A stretch of DNA of 64,000 bases from Azorinus chamasolen (Eukaryota; Mollusca; Bivalvia; Cardiida; Solecurtidae), in the NCBI GenBank assembly GCA_963576725.1, contig OY755247.1:18882957-18946956 (forward strand), read 5' to 3'. This document shows, piece by piece, positions 22,000 to 32,814 of this stretch (the stretch's first letter is position 1; every line of letters starts with the position of its first letter). The position numbers and the translations under genes were made by a program. The notes under the pieces were generated by a model. That model was not told the DNA's origin and ran no database searches. It worked only from the letters and a program-made list of their open reading frames with translations.

Positions 22000-22146
22000 C
22001 CCCTTAACCCCTTCATTCATATGAACGCTTTTTCACACATTTGTTCGAGACGATTCCAACGGGTGGTCACAGCATAGGGTTTGGATGAGAAATAAAGAAG
22101 TTATTCTTGAAAATTTTAAATTTACGCATCGCATCTAGACCTCTGC
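22000..22146. mobile_element. T2 left end fused to a K1 right half
   Basis: TTAACCCCTTCATTCATATG changes at about 22046 into GAGACGATTCCAACGGGTGG ... CATCGCATCTAGACCTCTGC. A breakpoint within both hairpins. Confidence 0.6.
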
Positions 22147-22379
22147 ATTTAAGTGTACATATGGATTTGCCTTTCAGGCCACAACTAATTTGTCGTACTT
22201 CTGTCACGTGCGCGTGTCTCTATGCATGTTCCTCTGTTATTTGTTTACTTCTTTATCTATCTATAGACAGCAATATGCACAAAACAGAAACACCGAGAAT
22301 GAGTAATGGCTTTTTGTTTCATCTTGACAGCGCACTGTTCCAATGCATTTTAACGCCATTGATTTAGGTGTACATAATT

Positions 22380-22632
22380 ACTCATCAGCAATACAAGAGA
22401 CATGTCCAATAATTAGCAACAACATAATAGACTAGTCCAATACATAACAACAATATAATAGACTGACCTAATACTAAACAGCAATATACAACTATAGATT
22501 GGTCCAATACTTAACAGCAATATAATAGACTGGTTCAATACTCATCAACAATATAACATACTGGTCTAATACTCAATAAGATATAACAGACTGGCCCAAA
22601 TATTCAACAACATAATAGATTGGTCCAATAAG
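22380..22632 (+). repeat. Degenerate tandem repeat of about 33 bases
   Basis: Seven or eight variable units around AACAATATAATAGACTGGTC and CAATACT. Confidence 0.8.
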
Positions 22633-22789
22633 CTGCGCACTATAAACTGGCAAGTGGTCAATGGCCTTAACTAGATGCCGCTGGGGTGGGGTAGATAGGA
22701 CCATTGTTGTTTAGTATGATTGATGAACAACTCTTCCTGTCACTATTTATGACCACATGGCGTACAAAAAGATTGTTGTTGTTGCACTT

Positions 22790-23025
22790 TTAACCCTTTC
22801 CTTCATATAAATCTGCAAACAGAGTAGACCCAAATCAGACGGCTCCTATAGGAGACGTCTGATCAAGGTTTGCTCTGTTTGCTAATGGAATTTGATATAT
22901 CTGCTTCTATACATTCTAAAATGACTACAGTGTTCAACTTTCCACCTTTCATTGTAACTATTTTTTCCTTGACTATTCGATAGGTATTGAACTTTGTAAT
23001 AAAAATAGAACAGGGAAAGGGTTAA
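22790..23025 (+). mobile_element. T2 MITE
   Basis: TTAACCCTTTCCTTCATAT ... ACAGGGAAAGGGTTAA. The right end runs into a tandem array made of its own terminal sequence. Confidence 0.82.
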
Positions 23026-23160
23026 CGGGGAAGGGCTAATGGGAAAAGGGTTAACGGGGAAATGGTTAACGGGGAAAATGGTTAACAGGGAAAGGGTTAA
23101 CGGGGAAGGGTTAACGGGGAAGGGCTAACGGGAAAAGGGTTAACGGGGAAATGGTTAATC
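23022..23160 (+). repeat. Tandem array of T2-terminus units
   Basis: About eight units of roughly 17 bases, variants of GGGAAAGGGTTAACG, each holding a TTAA. A higher-order period of about 70 bases is visible (GGGAAGGGCTAA followed by GGGAAAAGGGTTAA, then GGGAAATGGTTAA). Confidence 0.85.
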
Positions 23161-23388
23161 GGTTACCTCGTGAATCTTTGTGAACGAAAGTATAACATCG
23201 TGATTAGTTTCGCTGATTCTTTATAATTGCATATGAACACGAGTATTGCTTTGCCTAGGCATAAACAGCAGTATTAGATATATGCAATTCCATAAGCAAA
23301 CATAGCTGACCATGATGGAACCGTCTGATATGGGGCTACTCTGTTTGTAAATAGTTTAAAAGGCGTCTCTATTGGGTCAAGGTTATAT
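23155..23388 (-). mobile_element. T1 MITE, degraded
   Basis: TTAATCGGTTACCTCGTGAA ... GCGTCTCTATTGGGTCAAGG, partial core CATGATGGAACCGTCTGAT. Confidence 0.6.
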
Positions 23389-23639
23389 TATATTTTGCAT
23401 ACACATTTGTGTTGCCTTGGTTGCAGATGACGTCATTTTTAAAGTACAAACATTATGATAAACCTACGCACAAATAAAAAAAAACCCATCATTTTAATGG
23501 ATTCTTTCGCTTTTTTGCTACTATTTGTTAGCAACGAAATGAGGCATTTGAACCCTTATCTCCCGATTCGTGACTTGGTTCGTATTCACACAATGCTTGA
23601 ATCCAGTTTGACGACTATTAACTCGGTGCCTCATCAGGG

Positions 23640-23755
23640 TCCATGCTTATAAAGCTTTTTAGTTGAGTCTGAGTTTGTTCTGCAAAGGCTCAAATCTGAC
23701 CAATCAAAAACTTGAGAACGAACCCAGACTCAACTAAAAGTTTTATAAGCATGGA
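23640..23755. mobile_element. N1 foldback with shortened left arm, inside a T7 remnant
   Basis: The left arm lacks the CTTTTGATTGG part present in the right arm, leaving about 116 bases. The flanks (TGAATCCAGTTTGACG..., ATCAGGATCTAAGCCGTTTG) are pieces of a T7-like core. Confidence 0.7.
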
Positions 23756-23895
23756 ATCAGGATCTAAGCCGTTTGACACTGGAGCAATGGTTTCACAAAC
23801 TATCAGCAGTCGTAAATTTGGGCAGATTTTTTTTCACAGACGGATAATGGTTGAGAGCTTTACGTAGTTGAATATTACATGTGCAACTTTAATAT

Positions 23896-24126
23896 TTAAC
23901 CCATTACCTCATAGGCTATTTTTAGATACAACCTCTTTGAATAAATCTACCGAAAGGAACATTAACTAGAGAAAAGGGATTTATTTTAGAAATTTGCAGT
24001 TTGAAACCATTGTGATAAATAGAGCATTTGCTCCTATAGGAGCAAATGCTCTATTTATCACAATGGTTTCACAAAGTGACTTTTACAGAGTCGTCAAAAG
24101 TCGTCAATATGAAGCAAATGGGTTAA
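23896..24126 (-). mobile_element. T3 MITE
   Basis: Full 231-base inverted copy with TTAA at both ends and an exact hairpin. Confidence 0.88.
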
Positions 24127-24269
24127 AGCGTGACGATTACAACATTGCCATAAGATAAATGTCACGTGGGGTGTATTATTTTGTCAAGAACTACGTAGTA
24201 GATATGTAACAACACATTCATCTTTGATTACCAATTCAACAAGAATGTACTTTGAATTCAGACGAGACA

Positions 24270-24430
24270 CCGTTTACGCCACTGTAATCAGAGAAGACCC
24301 ATATCAGACGGCTCCTGTACAAGTTGTCTGATCAAGGCCTGGTCTCATAGATTTTCTACTATTTGTCATGCAAACAAAGTTCCGTATTCTATAGTTTTAA
24401 TAAAAGATGTAACATAATTAATACTCACTA
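24270..24430 (+). mobile_element. T1 remnant
   Basis: ATCAGAGAAGACCCATATCA, GACGGCTCCTGTACAAGTTG, decayed right part. Confidence 0.5.
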
Positions 24431-24689
24431 ACACATTTGCTCATCCCAATTATTAGATACAAGGAATATAATTATCATAATCCTATATGGGAACTAAATT
24501 CTACCGCGTCCATCAGTAAAAACAGTATCCCAAAGTTGATGTTGATAACCTGTGATAGAGCATGCTAATAAACTCTAATACGTACTAGCATATTACTAGT
24601 GACTCTACATACTGAAAAGGGTGTATTTAATCATTACATTTATTCAAGATTTTATCACCTCATTATTATTCATGGACAAAATCAGTTAA

Positions 24690-24873
24690 ATGAAACATGT
24701 ACATGTAAAAGGGATTTTTCAGCAATATGGAACCTGTAAATCAGATCTATAAGTATTCCAGAAGCAAACATAGCAGACTCTGATCAGACAGCTCCCGAAG
24801 GTTCTGTCTGATCTGGGTCTACTCGGTTTGAAAAATAATGCGTGAACATGCGTTTCTATGGTGGAAAGGTTTA
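24690..24873 (-). mobile_element. T1 MITE upstream of exon A
   Basis: ATGGAACCTGTAAATCAGAT, hairpin GACAGCTCCCGAAGGTTCTG, end TATGGTGGAAAGG. Confidence 0.6.
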
Positions 24874-25037
24874 TAAAATAGTGTCTCTCACCTATAGGTG
24901 CATGAGGGTTTGAAACTTTAATAGTAATCAAATGTTACGAAGCATGACCGACAAGAGGATAGTTGGCTCCACTAACGTTAACCATTGAGGGTAAATTCAC
25001 CCATTATTTTCCTAGCCCTCTGTGTACCCTATTTCAG

Positions 25038-25186
25038 GTGGAGCAAGGCCCTTTGTACCCGGCTTAACTCGCCCTAGTCAACAGATGGGCTACCCGTTCA
25101 TGGGAATGAACCGCGGCGGTGGTCTTTTTAATCTCGGCATGAATGACCTCATGCTGTTTGCAGCTTTTGACGGTGGATTCTTTTAG
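25038..25186 (+). CDS. Alternative terminal exon A of the secreted-peptide gene
   Basis: The acceptor CCCTATTTCAG ends at 25037. The first two bases, GT, complete the phase-1 Gly codon begun in exon 2. A 48-codon open frame follows, ending in TAG at 25184-25186. Spliced to exon 2 it gives a 77-residue precursor and a mature chain of about 56 residues. The body is rich in Gly, Phe, Met and Pro (GARPFVPGLTRP near its start, then MGYPFMGMNRGGGLF) and ends NDLMLFAAFDGGFF. It has no Cys, so the mature peptide would have no disulfide bonds. The tail FDGGFF before the stop closely matches FDVGGFF in exon B. No AATAAA lies just downstream, so the 3' end is undefined. It could be a terminal exon of a lineage-specific structural or matrix peptide, but I do not recognise it. 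Confidence 0.72.
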
Positions 25187-25248
25187 AGAAACATGAAGAT
25201 AGTTTAAAAAAGCCTCGTAGATTGAACGTGTGACTTAGAGAGTATATA

Positions 25249-25608
25249 TAGTAAAACCGCTTTAAAGTGACAACTCAAAAGAACATGTACATCTGGATTT
25301 TTAAGACATGTGATATCGACGAAAACTATGCAGAAAGCTCCTCTGGGAACGTTCTGCATTTCTTTCGTTCTGTATTAAGGAAACACCTGCCTTTTAAGAC
25401 TTTGCTATTAACTCAGTCCCTCCGAGACTATTGTTAGACCCAGCCTCTTTATTTTAAATCTACCGAGAAGGAGCATTAACTACAGGAAAAAATATGCTCT
25501 ATTTATAAGAACGGTTTCAAAATGTGATTTGTACAGAGGCGCCATAATGCGTCATTAGGGGGAATGTTTTAATCCATTAAGCAGTCGCTCTAAAGGAGTT
25601 ATAATGTA
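25249..25608. mobile_element. P3 element split by T3
   Basis: Starts TAGTAAAACCGCTTTAAAG and ends GCAGTCGCTCTAAAGGAG. The core GCAGAAAGCTCCTCTGGGAA lies left of the nested T3. Confidence 0.65.
25408..25572 (-). mobile_element. T3 MITE nested in P3, downstream of exon A
   Basis: Short copy (about 165 bases) with a collapsed hairpin. TTAA on both sides splits a P3 element. Confidence 0.7.
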
Positions 25609-25979
25609 GCCATTAAACAGTGTTTTCTTGCTATTGTTAATGTGGTGCTCTGTATACAAAGGGATGAACATTTTCAATTTGGATCACACAAGCAGATATA
25701 AAGCAAAGTAGCACACATGTTACTTAGTTATCATTCAGTATATGCAATTAGCTGAAGAAGACGCGGATACTATTCGTTCCAAAAACACATGTTTCTTTGT
25801 AAAGGGACATAATCATACACATATTGTTATTGTAGATTTCTTACAAACCATATACATGTATTCATGCAATGCGCATTGTTATACATACTTGTTTGAAATT
25901 ATATCATGGCTTGAATACATATATACCATATAGTTGTTTTAACTGCAATCCCGCGGAAAACAAATGTTAATTTCTGGCC

Positions 25980-26204
25980 ATAATCCCTTCCTCCATGAAT
26001 ATTCATTCAAGAAATAATGACGTCATGAATATTGATTAGCTGAATTTTATAATGACACTACAAACAATGGTATTTTATATCATAACAGAACATGTATAAT
26101 TTCAAAAGAAAACAGAGTAGACCCTGATCAGAAGGAGTCGTCTGTTCGGAGTTTACTCTGTTTGCAAAGGCGTAGAAAGGCGTATTTATGGAGTAAAGGA
26201 TTAA
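25980..26204 (-). mobile_element. T1 MITE
   Basis: ATAATCCCTTCCTCCATGAA ... GGAGTAAAGGATTAA, core GATCAGAAGGAGTCGTC. Confidence 0.75.
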
Positions 26205-26324
26205 ACTGTAATGGCAACACGTGTTACATTTACTTATAAGGGTGTAACAGTGTATTCACAGTTAGCAATGCTGCAATATTATCCGCCTCCTCCACCCGCT
26301 TCTGACTATAATCTGCACTTTATA

Positions 26325-26502
26325 TACAGATGTATAAGATGCGTAAATTAAAACATTTTCAAGATTAACTTCTTTATTTCTCCACCAAACCCTATGCTGT
26401 GACTACTCTTCGAGACGATTTTAAAGGGTGGTCACAACATGGGGTTTGGTGGAGAAATGACAATTTTAGTTTTTGAGTACACACCTTTATCTGTTGCTCT
26501 GT
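26325..26502. mobile_element. K1 MITE
   Basis: ACAGATGTATAAGATGCGTA ... ACCTTTATCTGTTGCTCTG with CTCTTCGAGACGATTTTAAA at the turn. Confidence 0.78.
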
Positions 26503-26552
26503 AAAAAACATAATCATAGTTGCTTGTTTGTGTGTAATATACGCCTTCGTTA

Positions 26553-26763
26553 AACCTTTGCCTCATCATGGATATTTATTAGATGAATTTTTATAATGGC
26601 CAATGAACACAGAGGATGTTTTAGCTTTCGCAGAAACTGTAGAATCAGATCTTTATTATTCCATCAGCAAATTGAGCAAACCCTGGTCAGAGGGCTCCTA
26701 CATGAAACTTTGATCTGGGTCTTCTCTGTTTGCAAAATGCGTCTCTATGAGGTGAAGATTTAA
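26553..26763 (-). mobile_element. T1 MITE
   Basis: TTAAACCTTTGCCTCATC ... GAGGTGAAGATTTAA. It shares its end TTAA with the T4 that follows. Confidence 0.65.
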
Positions 26764-27005
26764 CCCTTTCATCGCCAATGTCGCATAAATGCACCACGAC
26801 AAAGAGTGCAGTCCCAGATCAGACGCCACCTTAAAAAGGCGGCGTCTGATCAGGGACTTCACTATTTGTCACAATCTCGATTTCTATATATGTGCTTTAT
26901 TCCTTTGAAATTTGCATTTATTTATCTCATTTCCTTATTTTACTGAATGATTTAACAAAATTGGATTGCTGACGACAATTAGAAATTTGGCGCCGAAAGG
27001 TTTAA
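26760..27005 (+). mobile_element. T4 MITE abutting a T1
   Basis: Full copy. Its left TTAA is also the right end of the T1 at 26553, so the two sit head to tail at one site. Confidence 0.8.
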
Positions 27006-27119
27006 TGAATTCACAATTTGCTGTGTAATCAACATATGCCCGTATTGCAGTGTCGACATCGTCTTAATAGTTTTCGCTTTTGTCTGTTTAATCTATGTTT
27101 TCAACAATCACTTCACATG

Positions 27120-27232
27120 TAGTCTGCATTTCCATTTACAACGCGCATCTGACTGTAATCTACATATTCATCTACAACGTGCAGCTGATTGTAATCTACA
27201 TATTAATCTACAACGTGCATCTGATATATATT
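27120..27232 (+). repeat. 36-base tandem repeat, three units
   Basis: TCTACAACGTGCATCTGA then TTGTAATCTACATATTAA, three imperfect units. Confidence 0.75.
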
Positions 27233-27369
27233 TAAATATTCCAATTCGACTCTGAATGTGCATTCTAAATGTACTTCTTAGTCAAATGACTTACTTCTAA
27301 CATCAATTTAAATCTTATCCTACCATGCGATTTGCGAGTTTATATCGTCATAATTTGTTCTTATAGTTC

Positions 27370-27575
27370 TACAATATACAGTGAAACCACTCAAATCTGA
27401 ATTTATATTACAGAAGAATTGAGAACTTTTAGGCAAACTATTGCTTAACGCAGGTAGAAAGTCATACAGAAAACTCCCAGGTGAGCCTTCTGTGTGATGT
27501 TCATCCTGCATTAAGCTGCCGCCTGTCTTGAATACCGATAATGACATTTATTTGAGTTTTCGGATTGGTGAGGTT
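27370..27575. mobile_element. P2 remnant
   Basis: ATACAGTGAAACCACTCAAA, AAGTCATACAGAAAACTCCC, CATCCTGCATTAAGCTGCC. Confidence 0.55.
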
Positions 27576-27774
27576 TAACGATTAACGACATTTAACGAAA
27601 TTTAACTGTATTCATGATGCTATTTAAACGAACATTGCCTTGACGACTATGTATTCCTCTGCGAGCGTCTTTGTCTTGTCACGTCCATATATAGCTGCTG
27701 GTGTGAGAAATGCTACGCCGGTAAGTTCACTCTGCTTCAATGCTTTATTATTTAATTCTTTCTCCGCCATATCA

Positions 27775-28010
27775 TTAACTCTTTCATCGCCAAAATGCAC
27801 CACGACAAACAAACGCAGTCTCAGACCAGAGGCCACCATTTCAAGGCGACTGCTGATCAGGGACTTCTCTGTTGTCTCAACCTCGAATTCTATGCCTGAG
27901 GTTTATTCCTTTGATATTTGCACTTTTTGATCTCAATTTTTCATTTTACTGGAATGTGTTAACAAAATTGGACCGCATACAACAATTAGAAAGCCTTTGG
28001 CGCGGAAAGA
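27775..28010 (+). mobile_element. T4 MITE, diverged
   Basis: TTAACTCTTTCATCGCC start, decayed hairpin and a right end GGCGCGGAAAG without an intact TTAA. An older copy than the others. Confidence 0.65.
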
Positions 28011-28224
28011 AATATGTGTTTCGCCATGAGATAAGGGACAATCAGACATTCGCAAACAATATGTTCCCAGGTCAGTTATCGAGTTGAAACCTGTTTGCAT
28101 GTCAGGGTCAGCAGTGTTTGCAACGATAGAACAGATACTGATTATCCTGACGTGTGATACACATGTAAACAATGGTCTTCTGCAACCATTGTCGTTTGCT
28201 GAAGAGCTCGAAATTTACTTCTAA

Positions 28225-28298
28225 ATACAGAGTGTCCAATCAATTTGGACCCTCGGCTATTTGGTGTCTCATATGGATTCAAATTGTTTGCATATGTA
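28225..28298. mobile_element. T7 core remnant
   Basis: Decayed hairpin: AATCAATTTGGACCC ... ATGGATTCAAATTGTTTGC. Confidence 0.4.
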
Positions 28299-28299
28299 G

Positions 28300-28496
28300 A
28301 GATAAAGATAAAGGTGTGTACCCAAATACTAAAATTGTAATTTCTCCACCAAACCCTATACTATAACTACTCTTTAGAATCTTCTCGAAAAGATTATTCA
28401 AAAGAGCAGTATTAGTATAGGTTTTGGTGAGGAATAAGGGAGCTACATCTTTTCTTGAAAATGTTGAAACTTAAGCATCTTATCTGGACCTCTGCA
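28300..28496. mobile_element. K1 MITE, diverged
   Basis: AGATAAAGATAAAGGTGTGT ... AGCATCTTATCTGGACCTCT with a mutated hairpin. Confidence 0.7.
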
Positions 28497-28548
28497 TGAT
28501 AGATAGTCATAAATTCACCGACAAGGCGAAACTAGTTTAGGTCGCACC

Positions 28549-28729
28549 TGGGTCCATGCTTATAAAGCTTTTAGTTGAGTCTGAGTTTCGTTCTCAGGCT
28601 TTTGATTGGTCAGATTTGAGTTCTAAAGCTTTTGATTGGTCAGATTTGAGCCAACGGCTCAAATCTGACCAATCAAAAGCTTTAGAACGATCCCAGACTC
28701 AACTAAAAGCTTTATAAGCATGGACCCAG
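28549..28729. mobile_element. N1 foldback, long copy
   Basis: The arms extend to CTGGGTCCATGC / GCATGGACCCAG. The left arm holds the same internal segment duplication seen at 38.1 kb, so the two copies share a sub-lineage. Confidence 0.8.
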
Positions 28730-28851
28730 ATCTGGGTCTAAAAGTAATGTCTGAATGTACTTAATCCCATGCTATTTGTGCTTTATACTAATCATTATCA
28801 TTCTTATACTGGCTTGAACGTCATTAAAATACAGAAACGACGAAGAAGTAT

Positions 28852-29045
28852 TACTGTAAAAACGGGATAGTCGGAAGGCTTCAGTGATGAAGAACTCATT
28901 TTATTGAGAACTTTTATTCAGCTGGGGACAGGTTAATACAGGATGAAATACCTAAAGGAGCTTTCTTCATGACTTTCACCCTATATTAAGCAATCACCTG
29001 TCTTTAAGACCGATGATTATACTTGTTTCAGTGTTCGAACCATAT
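28852..29045. mobile_element. P2 remnant
   Basis: ACTGTAAAAACGGGATAGTC, GGGGACAGGTTAATACAGG, CATGACTTTCACCCTATATT. Confidence 0.5.
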
Positions 29046-29294
29046 GCTCTTAAGACTCCTATGTTTAATAAATGAATATCCGCGTAGGACAGCTTCTAGT
29101 GTTCACATGATTCTAGAATTTCTATCATAACCAAATATGACACAATTAAAATTCATTTTCATTCTTTTATTAATATTAATTTGGTATTTCTAATCATTCT
29201 TCGTTTTCTGCATTTTATTGACGTTGAAAATGTATACAATTTCACATGTTGCACCAATACTCATTTTTAAACCATTATCTTGCTAAATGTGACA

Positions 29295-29502
29295 TACAGT
29301 ATAACCTCTCTTAACCGGCCGTTAAATTTAGTATGAATATCGGTCTTGGAGACAGGTGGCAGCTTAATACAGGGTGAAAGTCATGCAGAAAGCTCCTAGA
29401 GGAGCTTTCTGCATGACTTTCACCCTGCATTAAGCAACCACCTGCCTAAAAGTGTCTAAATTCTTATCTACTAGAATTCCGGTAAAGAGAGGTTTTACTT
29501 TA
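29295..29502. mobile_element. P2 element
   Basis: Full copy: TACAGTATAACCTCTCTTAA ... CCGGTAAAGAGAGGTTTTAC, tip GCTCCTAGAGGAGC. Confidence 0.85.
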
Positions 29503-29751
29503 TATTTAATTCACAAACAGTTTGAATCTAGGCCAGACAATTTATGTCTGATCAGAATCCAATCTGTTTTACACGCTGTCAGTAGTTTTTAATCTTTTGA
29601 AGGAATCGGAAATCTTTGAAACGCATTAAAATTAAGTTTAAAAATTCACCGTTGACATGAGAATATATATTTGCTTTATTATATCCTTTGTAGCTCCAAT
29701 GGTATCCTCTCAGAAAGTGACAGAAATAGTCGTTGATACTGAATATTAAGT

Positions 29752-29932
29752 GCAGTAAACCCGCTTTAATGTGACCACCAAAAGGAGGTCCAAATTTGGA
29801 TCTTAAAAGTAGGCGGTAGCTTAATGCAGGACCAGGAGCTTTGTGCATTATTTTCGTCCTGCATTTAGCAATCACCTTTTGTTAAAGACGTTTATGTTTA
29901 TTCATAAAGTGGTCGCTTTAAATACAATGTAA
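29752..29932. mobile_element. P3 element, degraded
   Basis: GCAGTAAACCCGCTTTAATG ... AAGTGGTCGCTTTAAATAC with a shortened hairpin (CAGGACCAGGAGC). Confidence 0.65.
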
Positions 29933-29939
29933 GTATAAT

Positions 29940-30319
29940 AAATCATTCAATTTTAAGCATAAAGAGCAAATCTTCGTCGATAGAAAATTTTTGGCCATTA
30001 TTTCCTTTGTTTATTTTTTTTCACCAACTTTCAGAATATATTTATATTTTGGTTATTTTGTTTCGGAGAGGTTGTCTTGGAGTTTTGTATATGTTTTGCT
30101 TTATGCTTTTAACGGTATTATCCATTAATAAATCTAAACTGAAATAAGGAATATTGTAGTTCATATCACTATCATATCTAATGATGCGTGGGGAAGGGAC
30201 ATTGACCTTCCGTCGAGGGGGCGTAAACGATGTCTAATATTGCGACATACCCGCAACATTAAATTAAAAGAATATACTGCTAAGGTACACACGTAAACTA
30301 GAATGTTACATTTGCCAGA
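29940..30319. other. Unique intron sequence, nothing recognised
   Basis: AT-rich, includes an AATAAA near 30127 without context. No gene seen. Confidence 0.4.
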
Positions 30320-30575
30320 TTAACCCTTTACCTCATAGATACGCGTTTTAACAATTTTATTTTGTAACCAGAATAGACCTAGATAAGAAAGCTCTTCTGG
30401 GGTCTGTCTAATCAGGGTCTGCGCCATTTGTTTATGGAATAATTTAGATATGATTTTACCAATTCTGTTATGGTAAAACAATTATTTCTTATTTCTCATT
30501 TTAATTACATGAATTTCTAATTGCCATTCATAATGAGATTATTTCTTACGTGAATATCCATGAAATAAAGGGTTC
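30320..30575 (+). mobile_element. T1 MITE just upstream of exon B
   Basis: TTAACCCTTTACCTCATAG ... GAAATAAAGGGTTCA. It ends about 115 bases before the exon B acceptor. Confidence 0.75.
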
Positions 30576-30691
30576 ATTCAAGTCATATCCCCAGGTCTTG
30601 ATACACTTATCTCAAAATTAGTTCCAATTCAAGGTTTGGAATCTATAAGAAACATTTGAAAACATATTATCGTTCTTGGTGACTTTTGCAG

Positions 30692-30903
30692 GAGGTCAAG
30701 GTAACCAAGGCGGAGTACCAATTCCGATGGTGACCGGTAACGCTGGACGTGCATCCGGAGGATACTTCCCCCGCCGCATGCAATACATGGGCCAACAAAG
30801 GAGACCACAGGGACTTTTCGACATGCTGTTTTCGGGTGATCCAATGTCCCTTCAAAACATACTCGTCATGGACGCGATGTTCGACGTGGGTGGTTTCTTT
30901 TGA
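30692..30903 (+). CDS. Alternative terminal exon B of the secreted-peptide gene
   Basis: The acceptor GTGACTTTTGCAG ends at 30691. The first bases GA complete the phase-1 Gly codon. Sixty-nine more codons follow, ending in TGA at 30901-30903, for a 98-residue precursor with exon 2. The chain begins with a Gly/Gln-rich stretch (GQGNQGGVPIPMVTG), then has a basic section with paired Arg (PRRMQYMGQQRRPQ), then a Met/Leu/Asp-rich tail ending VMDAMFDVGGFF. Seven Met and no Cys are present. The GLFDMLF segment and the FDVGGFF end resemble GLFNLGM and FDGGFF of exon A. An AATAAA with a GT-rich stretch after it lies near 32022, but MITEs intervene, so its use is uncertain. Confidence 0.75.
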
Positions 30904-30990
30904 TTGGTTGGAGGACAATATCTTTAGTTACAAAAATGGGAACTCAAATGTGTCAGCTGCAGATAAAAAGTTCAATCTGCTTGAAATTTA

Positions 30991-31380
30991 TTTCTAAACC
31001 CTTTACCTGATGACTATTCATGAACAACGTCTGAATAACTGTTCGATGAAATTATTTATTATAATGGCAAACGAACTCAGGCATCAAAAGTATAAGGTCT
31101 ATTTAACCCGTTTGCTCCCACGATCCCATATATGGGACGTAGGCAAATAGTGTAGACTCTGATAAGATGCCGCATAATCCGGCGTCTGATCAGAATCTAC
31201 ACTATTTGCTGATATGAATTTCAATATGAAACAAAAAACGAAATTGAAAATTTAGACCAGGCACCCCTTAGATAAAAAATAGACTGACCCAATATATAAA
31301 CATGGAAGAAACCACTGGGAGCAAATGGGTTAATTCCGTAAGCAAACAGAGCACGGCTCTCATCATACCTGCTTTTGACA
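30991..31380 (-). mobile_element. T1 MITE with nested T6, just downstream of exon B
   Basis: Left segment AACCCTTTACCTGATGACTATTCATG to AAGGTCTA, then T6, then TTCCGTAAGCAAACAGAGCACGGCTC, after which it breaks into a P1 half. Confidence 0.65.
31103..31333 (+). mobile_element. T6 MITE nested in a T1
   Basis: Full 231-base copy with TTAA on both sides, inside an inverted T1 (30991-31380). Confidence 0.85.
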
Positions 31381-31490
31381 CAAACTACTTGAAGTAATTT
31401 AGTGGCCGTTATAGAGAGGTTTTACTTTACCTAAGAAGACTTAATATTGTTTTAATTAAACTTCCGGTTAAGAAGGGTTTTATTGTAATT
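31355..31490. mobile_element. P1 and P2 right-end pieces
   Basis: ACCTGCTTTTGACACAAAC ... TATAGAGAGGTTTTACTT (P1), then AACTTCCGGTTAAGAAGG (P2). Confidence 0.5.
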
Positions 31491-31676
31491 TCATTTGCCG
31501 AGTTCTGTATTATAAGTGTATGGATATAATCATTGTATACAATACAACTTATTGTCATCGCCAGGAGACCGTGTAGATACACATACAGTACAGTCTGTTT
31601 TAGGCGACCACGTATGGATTAGAAATAGGAGTCTTAAAGATAGTTTGTTGAATTTGTATGTGAGTTAGGTACTACA

Positions 31677-31916
31677 TTCAATCTTACTCCATAGAGATAC
31701 ATTTTGACACTTTTGCAAACAGAGGAACCACAAGATCATACGGCTCCTGTGGGAGCCGTCTGATCAGGATTTTCTTTGCTGTGCTTATATAATACCATAT
31801 ATCTTATTCTATACTGTTTTCAGATATAGCTGTAAATTCACTTGTTTTATACAAAATATAACATGATTAGAAAGTTAACATTACGTTTGGATGGTGTCCC
31901 ATGGAGTAAAGTTTAT
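31677..31916 (+). mobile_element. T1 MITE
   Basis: ATCTTACTCCATAGAGATAC ... ATGGAGTAAAG with tip GCTCCTGTGGGAGC. Confidence 0.65.
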
Positions 31917-32091
31917 ATCCAGCATTAGACTCCTTTTAAGTGTTCGTTTAAGACGAGTTTTGCTGTATGTTTTATAGTTCACGTGCTTTCGCCTCATTTT
32001 CATTTGTCAATTTATAATAAACTGTATATAAAACCAACCTTGTGTGTTTATGTTTTCTGTCTGAAAATGGTAATTCTGTAGAAAACAAATA

Positions 32092-32367
32092 AAGTTGAAC
32101 TTCGATATCTCGAACTTCAAGGGGGCATACAAATTACTTTATGATAACAGAGGTTCGAGTCATTCGATTTTTAATCTTTACACCTTCTCAGGTTCACAGC
32201 TTAATGCAGGTCTAAAGTAATGTAGGAGCTTTCAGCATTACTTTCGAACTGCATTAAACTGTCACATGTGTTTCTAGGTATGCATAGTGATACATGGTAG
32301 AACTATTCTGTATTGTTAATGTTGAGTTTCGAGTTACAAGAGCACGAAATATCGAGGTTCAACGTTA
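32092..32367. mobile_element. P4 element
   Basis: TTGAACTTCGATATCTCGAA ... GAAATATCGAGGTTCAA. Core CACAGCTTAATGCAGGTC with a shortened tip. Confidence 0.75.
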
Positions 32368-32489
32368 TTGTAAATCCGAAATGCATTCCTCTTTTATCTC
32401 TATCTCTGCCATATTTTATGAATCATTTAATAAAACATAATCGTAGTAAGCACACAGTTCGGGTTGTGATAGGAGTCGTTCCAGAGCTA

Positions 32490-32556
32490 CAGATAAAGGT
32501 GCGTACCTAACGTCCCTTCTCTCTCTCTCCCTCTCTCTCCCCTCTCTCTCTCTCCT

Positions 32557-32617
<61 letters not shown>

Positions 32618-32814
32618 TCTCTCTCCCCCTCTCTCGGCGTTCAATTAGCCCATAGTGAGCAGAAACGGACGTTAATCAACACAAACAAACAAAAACAAAA
32701 AAATAACGTCCAAGAGACGATTCTAAAGAGTGGTCATGGTATAGGGTTTGGTAGAGAAATAAAGGACATATTCTTGAAAATGTTTAAATTTACGCATCTT
32801 ATCTGGACCTCTGT
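32490..32814. mobile_element. K1 MITE with a microsatellite in place of its left hairpin arm
   Basis: Left end CAGAGCTACAGATAAAGGTG runs to 32512, then a (CT)n microsatellite 32516-32636 and unrelated AAAC-rich sequence. The right half starts at AGAGACGATTCTAAAGAGTG (32711) and ends TTATCTGGACCTCTG. Confidence 0.65.
32516..32636 (+). repeat. (CT)n microsatellite
   Basis: Interrupted CT/CCT repeat of about 120 bases. Confidence 0.95.

Noticed and set aside
27640..27725. Possible leader exon MYSSASVFVLSRPYIAAG ending before GTAAGT
   Set aside because: Weak hydrophobic core, phase and context unsupported, and the minus strand reads equally well; no link to the terminal exons can be shown.
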